Shown piece after piece: positions 37,373-46,934 of a stretch of DNA of 64,000 nt. Location: positions 1 to 64,000 of the forward strand of contig NZ_BCZB01000008.1 of the NCBI RefSeq assembly GCF_001598495.1, written 5' to 3'. Within the stretch, counting starts at the first letter, position 1, and each line of letters begins with the position of its first letter. The translations under genes were made by a program, and so were the position numbers. This DNA is from Neokomagataea thailandica NBRC 106555 (GTDB taxonomy: Bacteria > Pseudomonadota > Alphaproteobacteria > Acetobacterales > Acetobacteraceae). Under the pieces are notes generated by a model. That model saw only the letters and a list, made by a program, of their open reading frames with translations. It did no database searches and was not told the origin of the DNA.

Positions 37373-39628
37373 ATGCTGTCTTCTCATTTTCTGCGCGGTG
37401 TTGCGCTGTCATTATTATCTACTACGGCGCTGTGCTCTGCTGTGTATGCTCAAGATGGGAGCAACACTCAGGAAGGCAGTGGGCGTACGAATTTTGGTTC
37501 GGTCGATCACCAAAAGAATGTTTCGGTATCAGAAACAAGCCGTACGGGTGAAGATAATATTGTTGTAAACGCTCATCTTGAGCGGGCGCGTGCTGCTTTG
37601 GAGCCGGCAACTGGTGCGACAACGTATCGTTTTTCGCGTCAGAATATCGAAGCTAATCCGGGCGGTGATAATGCCCCGATGACCTCATTGCTGGTTCAGG
37701 CGCCGGGTGTGGCGTTGGATAGTTATGGGCAAATTCATATTCGTGGTGACCATAATGAAGTGCAGTTCCGGCTTGATGGCGTGGCATTGCCTGAAGGTAC
37801 GAGCGTCTTTGGTCAAGCTTTGATGACGCGTTTTGCTCATGATTTATCACTGACCACTGGTGCGCTGCCTAGCGAATATGGCTTTTTGCAAGCGGGTGTC
37901 ATTGATATCACGACGAAAAATGGCTTTGCGGATGCGGGGGGGGATGTCTCGCTCTATGGCGGCGCACGTGATTATTTCCAGCCATCCGTGCAGTATGGTG
38001 GGCATAAAGGAAAGTGGGATTGGTTTGCTACGGCAGATTTTGTGCATAACCGCGTCGGTATTGAAAACACAGAGCCGAATTTTAATGCCCTTCATGATTT
38101 GACAAACCAATATCATTTTCTGGGGCATGCTCGGTATACAGTTGATGCCGATACTCGTCTTAGCCTAACGGCAGGCGTCTCAAACGCTGAATATCAGTTG
38201 CCCAACAATCCGGGGCAGCAACGACAATTTGCAGATCCAAGCTTTTTGAACAGCTCTTTGTCTCAGAAAGTATATGGCAGCGTTGATAGTGCCGGACTGA
38301 ACGAGCATCAAAAAGAAATTACAGATTTTGGGATTTTATCGCTGCAAAAAGAACTGGGGCATTTGAGCGTCCAGAGTTCCATTGTCACACGTTATAGTTC
38401 CTTGCGTTATACGCCGGATCCGTTGGGTGATTTGGTCTATAATGGCATCGCGCAAAATGCGGCGCGTGGTGTGTTTTCTACGGGTAATCAGACGGATGCC
38501 ACATGGCGCGTATCTTCTGCGCACACGGTACGTTTCGGTTATCAGACATATGTTGAACGTAATATCTCAAAAACAGATTCAAGTGTTTACCCGCAGACTG
38601 GCGCAGATGATAGCGGGAACCCAATCTATGGGAATACGCCGATTGGGATTCATTCTGGAACTGGGCGTACGGGGTGGATGTATGGGCTGTATGCCCAAGA
38701 TGAATGGCGCCCTGTGCATAACCTGACCGTGAATTATGGCCTGCGTTTTGATGGCGTTGATGAGTATACCCATGCCAAGCAAGTAAGCCCGCGTTTGAAC
38801 ATTGTCTATCAGCCTTGGAGGGGTGGAGTGCTTCATGCCGGGTACTCGCGTTACTTCACGCCGCCACCTTTTGAATTGGTGGGTGGAACATCACTCTTGC
38901 CTTTTGCTAATACGTCAGCAGCGCCGGGGACGTTCCAAAATGATACGCCGCGTGCTGAGCGGGATCATTATTTTGATGCCGGTATTGCTCAGACCATTCT
39001 GCCTGGTTGGCATGCCTCTTTCGATGCGTATGTGAAGCTTGCGAAGAACATGATTGATGAGGGGCAGTTTGGTTCGCCCGTTCTGTTGTCTGTTTTCAAT
39101 TATCGCCGTGGGCAAGTGCATGGCTATGAATTCACGACCGATTATACGCATGGGCCTTTCAGTGTGTACGGCAATATGTCGTGGTCACGGGCTATGGGTA
39201 AGGATATTGTATCCGCGCAGTGGAACTTCTCACCTGATGACTTATCTTATATCCAAAACCGTTGGATCCATTTGGATCACGATCAACGTTGGACGGCATC
39301 TGCTGGGGGAAGCTATACGGCCTTTGATCGTTCATCGCACCCACTGCGCATGTCTGCGTCTATGATGTATGGCAGTGGTCTGCGTGCAGATGGTGTCGTG
39401 CCGAATGGTGCATCCGTGCCGCAATATGCGACGTTTAATCTTTCGTTCGTACAGTCCTTCCAAAACTTGTTCCATAGTCGTTTCTTTAAGACGACGCAGT
39501 TGCGCTTGGATGTGACGAACCTCTTTGATCGCACGTATTTGTTGCGTGATGGGTCTGGGATTGGGGTTGGAGCGCCGCAATATGGTCTGCGTCGTACTAT
39601 TTTGACGGGTATTGAGCAGCGTTTTTGA
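37373..39628 (+). CDS. TonB-dependent receptor
   Basis: A 751-residue outer-membrane transporter. After a signal peptide (A-L-S-L-L-S-T-T-A-L-C-S-A-V-Y-A) there is a TonB-box-like region near E-D-N-I-V-V-N-A, a plug domain (I-H-I-R-G-D-H-N-E-V-Q-F-R-L-D-G-V) and a 22-strand barrel ending in Phe (I-E-Q-R-F). The plug lacks a typical siderophore clue, so the ligand is unknown; candidates are iron chelates, vitamin B12 or sugars. AAGGGG precedes the ATG; a stronger AAGGAGGG lies further upstream at 37336. A bidirectional terminator follows. Confidence 0.9.
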   Translation: MLSSHFLRGVALSLLSTTALCSAVYAQDGSNTQEGSGRTNFGSVDHQKNVSVSETSRTGEDNIVVNAHLERARAALEPATGATTYRFSRQNIEANPGGDNAPMTSLLVQAPGVALDSYGQIHIRGDHNEVQFRLDGVALPEGTSVFGQALMTRFAHDLSLTTGALPSEYGFLQAGVIDITTKNGFADAGGDVSLYGGARDYFQPSVQYGGHKGKWDWFATADFVHNRVGIENTEPNFNALHDLTNQYHFLGHARYTVDADTRLSLTAGVSNAEYQLPNNPGQQRQFADPSFLNSSLSQKVYGSVDSAGLNEHQKEITDFGILSLQKELGHLSVQSSIVTRYSSLRYTPDPLGDLVYNGIAQNAARGVFSTGNQTDATWRVSSAHTVRFGYQTYVERNISKTDSSVYPQTGADDSGNPIYGNTPIGIHSGTGRTGWMYGLYAQDEWRPVHNLTVNYGLRFDGVDEYTHAKQVSPRLNIVYQPWRGGVLHAGYSRYFTPPPFELVGGTSLLPFANTSAAPGTFQNDTPRAERDHYFDAGIAQTILPGWHASFDAYVKLAKNMIDEGQFGSPVLLSVFNYRRGQVHGYEFTTDYTHGPFSVYGNMSWSRAMGKDIVSAQWNFSPDDLSYIQNRWIHLDHDQRWTASAGGSYTAFDRSSHPLRMSASMMYGSGLRADGVVPNGASVPQYATFNLSFVQSFQNLFHSRFFKTTQLRLDVTNLFDRTYLLRDGSGIGVGAPQYGLRRTILTGIEQRF

Positions 39629-39670
39629 TGCTCTGGCACAGGGCATATTTTATGCTCGGAGCGGCATGAT

Positions 39671-39702
39671 AAAAAAGGGGGCGGATTATTCCGCCCCCTT
39701 TT
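39671..39702. terminator. Bidirectional terminator between receptor and SulP transporter
   Basis: AAAAAAGGGGGCGGA-TTAT-TCCGCCCCCTTTT: near-perfect stem with an A-run on the left and a T-run on the right, so it works for both convergent genes. Confidence 0.92.
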
Positions 39703-39711
39703 GTGATTTGA

Positions 39712-41166
39712 TTACATAGCGAGCAGTTTGTGCTCGGATTGGGAAGCAATAATGCTATGCTGTTCTTTTTGTAAGCCGATAACCTCAACCGGTAGATTAT
39801 GCGTTGCGAGTTTATCGACCACATTTTCAAGCGCTTGCACGGAGGTGATGTCCCAAAAATGCGCTTGAGTAAGGTCTAAGATGATGCTTTTGGCGTGGCT
39901 ATGATAGTCAATAGCGTCGGAGAGGCCATTGGCTGATGCGAAGAACATTTGTCCTTGCACGCGGTATGTATCTGTCGTGCCGTCCGTTGTTTTTTCTACA
40001 GATAGCATGGCGGCTGCGCGCCATGCGAAGAAAACACCATAAAGAAGAACGCCAACCAGTACGCCTGCGGCTAAGTCATGTGTGAGAACGACCACAGCGA
40101 CAGTGACCAGCATGGTGAGGCTGGAGAGTTTTGGTTGGCGAGCTAGTTCGCGGAAGCTGCCCCATGCAAAGGTGCTGGCAGAGACCATGATCATAATGGC
40201 GACGAGGGCTGCCATCGGCACTTGAGCCACCCATGGGTGCAGCATGACCATGAGGATGAGCAAGAAAGCACCGGCGGTGAAAGTGGATAAGCGGCCGCGG
40301 CCACCATAGCGCAAATTGCCGACGGTCTGACCAATCATACCGCACCCAGCGATACCGCCGAAGGCACCAACGAGAATGTTGGAGAGGCCAAGCCCCGTGC
40401 ACTCTGCGCGTTGGTTGCCGTGTGTATCTGTTTCGTCGTCAACGACGGTTGCCGTCATCATGGACTCCAGCAGGCCGACGGATGCCATGGCGAGTGCGTA
40501 AGGAAAGATGGTGGAAAGCGTTTCCCATGTTAGCGCAATATGCGGCCATGTGAGGTGGGGCAGGCCTGTTGGGAGGTCGCCGAGGTCATGCACGGTGCGG
40601 ACCGGCATGGGGTGCAGCATGGTAATGGCCGTTAGAATAATAATGCAGATCAGAGGGGAGGGGATGGCGGTTGAGATTTTGGGCGCGAGATAAATAATGG
40701 CTAAGCCAAGAGCGATGAGGGCATAGGTGGGCAGGCCAGCGCCAAGGATTTGGGGAATTTGTGCCGAAAAAATGAGAATGGCGAGCGCGTTGACAAACCC
40801 TGTGCGGACTTCCGCAGGGACAAAGCGCATGACCGATTCAAAACGTAGAAGGCCGAAGATGATTTGTAGAGCGCCTGCGAGTAACGTGGCAGCCAGCATC
40901 ATATCCACGCCGTGGCGGTGTACGAGTGGGGCCGCAACGAGGGCGACGGAACCAGCCGCGCCGGAGATCATGCCGGGGCGGCCACCAAAGATGGCGATGG
41001 ATACCGAAATAACAAAGGAAGCAAACAGCGAAACCGCCGGGGAGACGCCAGCGATGTAGGAAAAGGCAATAACTTCAGGAATAAGGGCAAATGTGCCGAC
41101 CATACCGGCCAGCACTTCGCGCAGTGGGTTTTCTGCCCATTGTTGACGATAAAGTGCAAAATTCAT
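39712..41166 (-). CDS. SulP-family anion transporter with STAS domain
   Basis: A 484-residue inner-membrane transporter. About 10-12 hydrophobic helices include the early P-E-V-I-A-F-S-Y-I-A-G-V-S-P-A-V and F-G-G-R-P-G-M-I-S-G-A-A-G segments typical of SulP (SLC26) proteins. The last roughly 90 residues form a STAS domain (I-I-L-D-L-T-Q-A-H-F-W-D-I-T-S-V-Q-A). Sulfate is the classic cargo, but bicarbonate or other anions are also possible. ATG 41166 with AAAGGA is preferred over 41202. The upstream 245 bp separate it from tRNA-His. Confidence 0.9.
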   Translation of the reverse strand: MNFALYRQQWAENPLREVLAGMVGTFALIPEVIAFSYIAGVSPAVSLFASFVISVSIAIFGGRPGMISGAAGSVALVAAPLVHRHGVDMMLAATLLAGALQIIFGLLRFESVMRFVPAEVRTGFVNALAILIFSAQIPQILGAGLPTYALIALGLAIIYLAPKISTAIPSPLICIIILTAITMLHPMPVRTVHDLGDLPTGLPHLTWPHIALTWETLSTIFPYALAMASVGLLESMMTATVVDDETDTHGNQRAECTGLGLSNILVGAFGGIAGCGMIGQTVGNLRYGGRGRLSTFTAGAFLLILMVMLHPWVAQVPMAALVAIMIMVSASTFAWGSFRELARQPKLSSLTMLVTVAVVVLTHDLAAGVLVGVLLYGVFFAWRAAAMLSVEKTTDGTTDTYRVQGQMFFASANGLSDAIDYHSHAKSIILDLTQAHFWDITSVQALENVVDKLATHNLPVEVIGLQKEQHSIIASQSEHKLLAM

Positions 41167-41403
41167 GACGATAGTCCTTTCTTGGTACGTGGTCGTGTTC
41201 ACTCACGAAAGCAGTTAATAGGGTGCGACGTATTCGGGCCCGGCGCGGCAATGTTGACCCCAGTGTAACGCGGGAGCGTGTAAGAATGAACCCTCGTTTC
41301 TGCTGAGGGGGCGGGTGAGCATGGGGGTGCTTGTGTATTTTGCGAGGGTGGAGTGCGTTTTTTGAAAAAATTGCATTTTTAAGAAAAAATCTTTGAAAAA
41401 GGG

Positions 41404-41432
41404 CTAGACGCCTTCAGCCGAATTTCCTATAC
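41404..41432 (+). promoter_or_regulatory. Promoter of tRNA-His
   Basis: CTAGAC (41404-41409), 17-bp spacer, CTATAC (41427-41432): close to the alphaproteobacterial CTTGAC-N17-CTATAT housekeeping consensus. The tRNA begins 16 bases further. Confidence 0.7.
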
Positions 41433-41447
41433 ATCCCCTCGCTGTGT

Positions 41448-41524
41448 GGCGGATGTAGCTCAGTTGGTAGAGCGCCGGTTTGTGGTTCCGGTTGTCGCGG
41501 GTTCGATCCCCGTCATTCGCCCCA
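41448..41524 (+). tRNA. tRNA-His (anticodon GTG)
   Basis: A complete cloverleaf with an encoded CCA end. The extra G at position -1 (41448) faces C73 (41521), the tRNA-His identity element. Acceptor arms GCGGATG and CATTCGC pair with one G-U; the D-arm is GCTC..GAGC, the anticodon GTG is at 41482-41484 and the T-arm has GGTTCGATCC. Confidence 0.97.
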
Positions 41525-41667
41525 GCAAACTTTCCCTAAAAATAAAATACTCTCTTCTATTCAGTGAATAGAACCGGTTTCTTTGGGTTCTGTAGCTTGA
41601 ATTTTTATAGAGCTCTCTTTGTGGAAAATTGTAGTAGTGTGTGCTCCTTATTGTTTGAAAAGGGCAC

Positions 41668-41696
41668 AAAAAACGCGCCTTGTAGCGCGTTTTTTT
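41668..41696. terminator. Bidirectional terminator between tRNA-His and TonB-dependent receptor
   Basis: AAAAAACGCG-CCTTGTAG-CGCGTTTTTTT: a compact stem flanked by A and T runs, functional on both strands. Confidence 0.85.
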
Positions 41697-41700
41697 ATGT

Positions 41701-41726
41701 ATTGGCTCAGAAACGTCTGAGCCAAT
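41701..41726. repeat. Perfect 10-bp inverted repeat next to the terminator
   Basis: ATTGGCTCAG-AAACGT-CTGAGCCAAT. It lies just after the stop codon of the minus-strand receptor and before the bidirectional terminator, so it may be a 3'-end-protecting hairpin of that mRNA. Confidence 0.7.
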
Positions 41727-41732
41727 GATCGT

Positions 41733-44213
41733 TTAGAAGCGTGCAGAAACGTCGAGGTAGTAGTAGCCACCCGTAATGCCAAGCTGGTTGGTGCTCATGT
41801 AATACTGTGGAGCGCCGAGGTAGCGGTTGTTGTTTGGAATGCGTGATGGATACGCGGAAAAAATGTTATTTCCGCCGAGTGTGGCACTCCAGTTGGGATT
41901 AATATTATAGGTAACGGAAGCATTTGTCGTCCATTTGGGTGTGTTCTGGAACTGACGGTACACATTGGTCAAGCCAACGAGAGGACCTGAATAATAGGTC
42001 AACTGAGATGTTGTTTGGCCGTAGCGGATTTCATGTACGGAGACATTCCATTTGTTTTGTGGGGAATGCCATGTGCCGCCAAAGATGAGTTTTGAGCGTG
42101 GATACGCCGTTGTGATGTAGGCAATATACTGTGCGCTCAGCAGGGGATCGCCATTGGTTGCGGTGGATTGGTGGCGAAGGCGTGTACGGTTGAGGTTCAG
42201 GGCGGCATCCCAATCAACCTGTCCGTAGTGTCCAAGCGCTGTATTATATGTCGCGGTGAGGTCTAGCCCTTGAGTGCGGGTGGTCGCGACATTGGCAAAC
42301 CAGTGTGTTGAGAGTTGGCTGGCTGGCCAGTTTTGTGCGGCAGAAGAGATGGGGAAGTTGTCTTGGACCAATGCGTTATAGGCATTGATGCCATAGACAT
42401 TTCCGCCCGGTTGAATGCGGTCCCGTAGGTCAATTTGATAGATATCTGCGGTGACATGCAGTTTATGAATTGGCTCGGCGATAATGCCGCCTTCAGCGCT
42501 TGTCGAGTATTCTGGCGTTAGGGCGGAGGCTCCGTTGCTCAAAGCGCCGGGAGAGTTAACGGCAATCAGGCCGCGTGCGGCGTTTGGAGAGACGGCCAGT
42601 GCGGAATAATGCTGTTGTGCAAGCGTTGGTGCGTGGAAGCCTGTGCTGAAGGTTCCGCGAATGGCAAGGCGTGGGTTAAAGTCATAGCGTGTGGCGATTT
42701 TGCCTGTGCGTGCATCACCAACATCTGTGTAATGCTCAGTGCGCCCGGCGAGATCAACCTGCCATTGTTTGGTTAGGTGTGTGGCGATGTCGATATAGCC
42801 TGACACAACATCACGGTTCCAATTGCCTGCGTTGAAGGCGGAGGTGCCGGGAATGGCGTCAGAGCCTGTGCCTGCCGTGCTATCGGCAGAGCCGGTGCCG
42901 ATGGAATAGGACTCATAGCGGTAGGATGCGCCGCCTGCGATGTTGATGCTGTGAGGCCAGAAGGAAAGATTGACCTTGCGGGAGAGGTCAAAGCTATTGG
43001 TCCACTGGGAGTCGTTATATCCCTGAGCATTGCTAAATCTCGTGGGAGTACGGCCTGTTGCTTTTAAGACGGCAGTATTGGTGGTGCTCAGAGCATCAAA
43101 GCGATCAAAATCACGGCCATAAACGGATGATAGATCCCAGTTCCAGCCTGCGAAAACGCCTTTTAAACCTGCGGTGAGTTCGAAGTCATTTTCCTCCAGC
43201 GCCATGATGGGGGTGTAGCCATTGGGGTAGAGGGCCGCATAGGCTGGATAAGATTTGAGAGAACTCGCGAGGCGGTTGTTCTGGTAAGATTCTGCATGCC
43301 GGTGTGCATAGGTTGCTGAACCATATGCTTGAATGTCTGCCGTTAGGTCATAACCGGCATTGAGCGCGATGCTTTCGCGGGTTTGTTCGGGTTGGCTCAG
43401 AATGGGGTTGCTGTATGTTCCAGTACGGTTATCTGCTGCGGAACGGTAAGCATGGTCTTGGTGAACAAAATCACCGCCAATATGTAGGAATCCGCGATCA
43501 CTAAGGTGGAATCCACCGTCTAAATAGACGCCTTGTTGGAAGCCGTCACCTTGGCTGGTGATGCCCGTATTCGAGCGGATATTGAGGCCATGCGCCTGCT
43601 TTTTGAGAATAATATTCACGACGCCAGCAATGGCGTCTGAGCCGTATTGAGCAGATGCACCATCACGCAGGACTTCAACATGGTCGATCATGGACATGGG
43701 GATCATGTCGATATCAACGGGGGTTGCGCCTTGGGTTGGGCCGGGGTCTGCGTAAATATTTGCTGTAGTGTGGCGGCGCTTACCGTCAACTAAAACGAGT
43801 GTTTCGTTAGGGTTGAGGCCGCGTAGGGAGATAGTGTCTGTCAACGCGCCGGCATCAAAACCTGCTGTTGGAACGGTTAGGGATGGTAGGAGCAGAGAGA
43901 GTGCGTCGCGTAGGGTGGGTTGCCCCGTACTGGTGATTTGGCGGTTGGACACGACGTCAAGCGGGGAGAGGGAATCACGGGCTTTTTTGCCGAATTCACG
44001 CGTGCCTGTGACGATGACCGCTTCACTGCCGCCGGCAACTTCTGGTGCTGGTGCTGAAATGTGGGTGGTGCGGTGTTTGGTATGAGGTTGTGTTTTGGTC
44101 GTTTCTTGGGCGTGAGCACCGGACATGGGAATAAGAAGAGTGGTGCTGAGCAGTGCGCCCAGCAGGGCTGGAGAAACACCTTGTTTCTTCCGATGAACTT
44201 GTATGTGCTTCAC
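41733..44213 (-). CDS. TonB-dependent receptor
   Basis: An 826-residue outer-membrane transporter starting at GTG 44213. The signal peptide (L-L-G-A-L-L-S-T-T-L-L-I-P-M-S-G-A-H-A) is followed by a TonB box (E-A-V-I-V-T-G-T-R), a plug (S-L-R-G-L-N-P-N-E-T-L-V-L-V-D-G-K-R-R) and a beta barrel ending Y-Y-L-D-V-S-A-R-F. The ligand is unknown. The start codon touches the palindrome CGTTATAACG (44213-44222). Not similar enough to the other receptor to look like a recent duplicate. Confidence 0.92.
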   Translation of the reverse strand: MKHIQVHRKKQGVSPALLGALLSTTLLIPMSGAHAQETTKTQPHTKHRTTHISAPAPEVAGGSEAVIVTGTREFGKKARDSLSPLDVVSNRQITSTGQPTLRDALSLLLPSLTVPTAGFDAGALTDTISLRGLNPNETLVLVDGKRRHTTANIYADPGPTQGATPVDIDMIPMSMIDHVEVLRDGASAQYGSDAIAGVVNIILKKQAHGLNIRSNTGITSQGDGFQQGVYLDGGFHLSDRGFLHIGGDFVHQDHAYRSAADNRTGTYSNPILSQPEQTRESIALNAGYDLTADIQAYGSATYAHRHAESYQNNRLASSLKSYPAYAALYPNGYTPIMALEENDFELTAGLKGVFAGWNWDLSSVYGRDFDRFDALSTTNTAVLKATGRTPTRFSNAQGYNDSQWTNSFDLSRKVNLSFWPHSINIAGGASYRYESYSIGTGSADSTAGTGSDAIPGTSAFNAGNWNRDVVSGYIDIATHLTKQWQVDLAGRTEHYTDVGDARTGKIATRYDFNPRLAIRGTFSTGFHAPTLAQQHYSALAVSPNAARGLIAVNSPGALSNGASALTPEYSTSAEGGIIAEPIHKLHVTADIYQIDLRDRIQPGGNVYGINAYNALVQDNFPISSAAQNWPASQLSTHWFANVATTRTQGLDLTATYNTALGHYGQVDWDAALNLNRTRLRHQSTATNGDPLLSAQYIAYITTAYPRSKLIFGGTWHSPQNKWNVSVHEIRYGQTTSQLTYYSGPLVGLTNVYRQFQNTPKWTTNASVTYNINPNWSATLGGNNIFSAYPSRIPNNNRYLGAPQYYMSTNQLGITGGYYYLDVSARF

Positions 44214-44410
44214 GTTATAACGTCCATATATCGTTATTATTGTTTCATGGACATTAGAGCGCGTTTTGGAGTCGTCAATAGTGGGGAAAAGAATACTATA
44301 TCATTCATTGTGTGAAGTGTTGAAAAAAGCACACTAATAAAAGGTTATTTTTGTATCCTAGGCGCTAAGTTTATTACGTTTGGGTTTCAAAATAATATAC
44401 TTCAAGCATA

Positions 44411-44445
44411 AAAAAGCTGGCTCCTTAGAAGAAGGAGCCAGCTTC
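44411..44445 (-). terminator. Terminator of the min-yidB operon
   Basis: AAGCTGGCTCCTT and AAGGAGCCAGCTT form a perfect 13-bp stem with a T-run on the minus strand (the AAAAA at 44411). It lies about 30 bases after the yidB stop. Confidence 0.93.
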
Positions 44446-44475
44446 CCAAGGCTTTTGGCATTTTGCAGAGAGCAA

Positions 44476-44823
44476 TTATGCGCTCTCTTGTGTGCCTGTA
44501 TGCTTGTCCACTGCTGCGGGTAGGAATTGCGCAAGTGCTGGTAGGATGGTTTCTGCTGGCAGGCCTGTTTTGGACACGATGGTTTGGATTTGCGTGTCGG
44601 TCAGTAGGTTACGCAGTTCGTCGGTTGAGATCGGCAGGTTTTCGCCATTGCCAATCCATGACTGAATTTTTTCTTCCAAGCCGGCATTGCGTGCTTGGGA
44701 GATCAGCATATCGATGCCTTGTCCCTTAAGCATATCACCAATCTGGCCGCCGAATTTATCAGCTAATTGACCGCCAATTGCGCCAGCAGCTTGGTTCAGA
44801 AGGTTACCGAGGAAGCCACTCAT
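44476..44823 (-). CDS. YidB-like (DUF937) protein
   Basis: A 115-residue protein with an N-terminal S-G-F-L-G-N-L-L-N-Q and Gly/Ala-rich helices, ending I-L-P-A-L-A-Q-F-L-P. This matches the YidB/DUF937 family of small cytoplasmic proteins of unknown function. CGGAGAAC before ATG 44823 is a good ribosome binding site. Only 41 bases separate it from minE, and the next signal is a strong terminator, so it probably belongs to the min operon. Confidence 0.8.
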   Translation of the reverse strand: MSGFLGNLLNQAAGAIGGQLADKFGGQIGDMLKGQGIDMLISQARNAGLEEKIQSWIGNGENLPISTDELRNLLTDTQIQTIVSKTGLPAETILPALAQFLPAAVDKHTGTQESA

Positions 44824-44864
44824 ACATGTTCTCCGTTCAAAGGGTATGCGCTAGGTGTTAAAGC

Positions 44865-45146
44865 TTAGAAAACTTTCTTAAGTTTCCCATCTTGTGGCAC
44901 TTCGATGTCGATTTCGAGCATGGAAACAGAATTGCCACGATCAACTTTGACCTGAACCTTCTCTTGATCCACCGCTACGTGGCGGCTGATCACCTCCAAA
45001 ATTTCTTTATGGAGTTGTTTGATGAGGTCAGATTCCCCTTCGCCGTCTCCACCGCGCTCATGGGCGAGGAGGATTTGCAAGCGGTCTTTCGCGACAGCGC
45101 TGGTCGATTTGGGGCGGCGGGTTAAAAGATTGCTAAGAAAACTCAT
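44865..45146 (-). CDS. minE: Cell division topological specificity factor MinE
   Basis: A 93-residue protein with the MinD-activating helix near [10 protein letters not shown] and the dimerisation part [14 protein letters not shown]. It drives MinCD oscillation so that the Z ring forms at midcell. ATG 45146 (M-S-F-L-S-N-L-L) overlaps the minD stop by ATGA and has GGAGGG upstream. The open frame begins at 45170, inside minD. Confidence 0.95.
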   Translation of the reverse strand: MSFLSNLLTRRPKSTSAVAKDRLQILLAHERGGDGEGESDLIKQLHKEILEVISRHVAVDQEKVQVKVDRGNSVSMLEIDIEVPQDGKLKKVF

Positions 45147-45958
45147 GCGCCCCTCCGCTTGAAGAGCCATTCGAAGAGGCCGCGTTTTTCAACGGGGACG
45201 GAGACTTCCAGCTCTTCACCGGATAGGCGGCGTGCGGCTTCCTGATAGGCGCGTGCGGGGAGGCTGTCCGGTGCTGCGAGCGTGACGGGGGAGCCAACAT
45301 TGGAGGCTTTGAGTACGTCTTCGCTCTCTGGCACGATCCCAACGAGCGGGATGGACAGAATTTCGAGCACGTCTTCGACGCTCAACATTTCCTTGCGGGC
45401 TGCGCGTGCTGGGTCGTAGCGGGTCAGAAGAAGGTGCTTTTCAATCTTCTCTCCGCGTTCTGCACGAGCGGTTTTGCTGTCGAGTAGGCCGATGATCCGA
45501 TCAGAGTCACGTACGGAGCTGACTTCTGGGTTTGTCACGATCACGGCAGCATCGGCGTGGTGCATGGCTAATTGTGCGCCGCGTTCAATGCCTGCGGGAC
45601 TATCGCAGATAATCCAGTCAAATTTTTCACGCAGCTCTTCGATGACTTTAGCAACGCCCTCGGAGGTCAGGGCATCTTTGTCGCGTGTTTGAGAAGCGGG
45701 AAGGATGGAGAGTGTTTCGCAGCGTTTGTCACGAATGAGGGCCTGAGCTAGTCGGGCATCGCCTTGTACGACGTTAATTAAGTCAAAAACAACGCGACGT
45801 TCAGCACCCATCACAAGGTCAAGATTACGCAGACCGACGTCAAAGTCGACAACGACAACATTTTGCCCGCTTCGTGCGAGGGCGGCCCCGAGAGCTGCGG
45901 TCGAAGTTGTTTTGCCGACCCCGCCCTTGCCCGAGGTGACAACCAGAACCTTGGCCAT
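45143..45958 (-). CDS. minD: Septum site-determining ATPase MinD
   Basis: A 271-residue ParA-type ATPase. Deviant Walker A is [10 protein letters not shown]; then [19 protein letters not shown] and a C-terminal amphipathic helix ([12 protein letters not shown]) for membrane binding. It recruits MinC and is released by MinE. GGAG six bases before the ATG. Middle gene of minC-minD-minE. Confidence 0.97.
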   Translation of the reverse strand: MAKVLVVTSGKGGVGKTTSTAALGAALARSGQNVVVVDFDVGLRNLDLVMGAERRVVFDLINVVQGDARLAQALIRDKRCETLSILPASQTRDKDALTSEGVAKVIEELREKFDWIICDSPAGIERGAQLAMHHADAAVIVTNPEVSSVRDSDRIIGLLDSKTARAERGEKIEKHLLLTRYDPARAARKEMLSVEDVLEILSIPLVGIVPESEDVLKASNVGSPVTLAAPDSLPARAYQEAARRLSGEELEVSVPVEKRGLFEWLFKRRGA

Positions 45959-46075
45959 GAATACTCCAGCTTTAAAAACAGCGATGCGAACATCGTTTTT
46001 GGGCGATAAACCTACCGTATATCTTATGAAATTTTACAGAGATACGGCAACAGAGGAAAATGAGAGCCCGTTAAA

Positions 46076-46807
46076 TTATAGTGTACGCAGTGTAATGTGA
46101 TCATTCACTAAGAGGGCATAAGCAGATTGACCGAGAAAGGTTGCCTCGAGTTCATCTGCGGTGGTGTAAAACCCGTCAATGGCGAGTAGTTCTGCTTCCA
46201 TCTTTTGAGCAAAAATGCGGGCGTTCGCGTGTTCCATGATGCCAGCAATAGCGCGGCCGCGCAGGGCGCCATAAATATGAATGGAGCCTGCGGCAATAAT
46301 TTCTGCACCGGATGATACAGCGCCTAGTACTACGACGTCTCCGTCAAGGTTTTGGATGCGTTGGCCGGAACGTACGGCGTCTTCAACAATGAGTGTCTTA
46401 CCCGGTTGTGTCGTTGGGGAGAGTGTTGGTTCTTGTGTGGGGGCGTCAGGGAGTTCAACGGGGCCAGAGGGTTTTCCGCCATCGAGAGCTGCGGGCCAGT
46501 CCCATGTAGCAACAGCAGGCCAAGTGGGGTCGCCACCTTCAATGCCGATAATGCGCAGGCCGCGTTCGATGAGTGCGTTTTGAAAATTAGATAAATCGGG
46601 CGTGTCTGACGAGAGCAGGCCGAGATCTAGGATAATGGGTTTGCCATTGAAGAGCGTGCCAGAACGGGCGATCTGTTGGTCAAGGCCGTTTAGCCAGTGA
46701 TTGAGTGGTGCTTCTGGGGAGAGGACAAGCGCGAGGAAGGAACGCCCACGTGCCCGGATTCGGAGTGCAGGAGTGGTCTCGGTTTTCGGGGGAGGGGACT
46801 GGGACAT
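46076..46807 (-). CDS. minC: Septum site-determining protein MinC
   Basis: A 243-residue FtsZ inhibitor. The N-terminal domain contains L-A-L-V-L-S-P-E-A-P and F-Q-N-A-L-I-E-R-G-L; the C-terminal beta-helix has G-D-V-V-V-L-G-A-V-S-S-G-A-E-I-I-A-A-G-S and I-Y-G-A-L-R-G-R-A-I-A-G, the MinC signature. A Pro/Thr-rich linker joins them. The frame opens at 46894; ATG 46807 (M-S-Q-S-P-P-P) gives the family N-terminus. Separated by about 120 bp from minD. Confidence 0.93.
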   Translation of the reverse strand: MSQSPPPKTETTPALRIRARGRSFLALVLSPEAPLNHWLNGLDQQIARSGTLFNGKPIILDLGLLSSDTPDLSNFQNALIERGLRIIGIEGGDPTWPAVATWDWPAALDGGKPSGPVELPDAPTQEPTLSPTTQPGKTLIVEDAVRSGQRIQNLDGDVVVLGAVSSGAEIIAAGSIHIYGALRGRAIAGIMEHANARIFAQKMEAELLAIDGFYTTADELEATFLGQSAYALLVNDHITLRTL

Positions 46808-46934
46808 CGCTGAATCGTGCGCCTGACAATCGGAGTAGGAAAAACGTCGTTGCTTCACACTGCCAGATGAAGACTGTGCTGATAAAGTGCACACAGTGAT
46901 TTCCTCCGAACCGGAAGTGGTCTAGTAAAGACGT

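Noticed and set aside
44213-44222. Palindrome CGTTATAACG as an operator of the receptor gene
   Set aside because: Only 10 bp, touches the start codon, and no second site or matching regulator was found.
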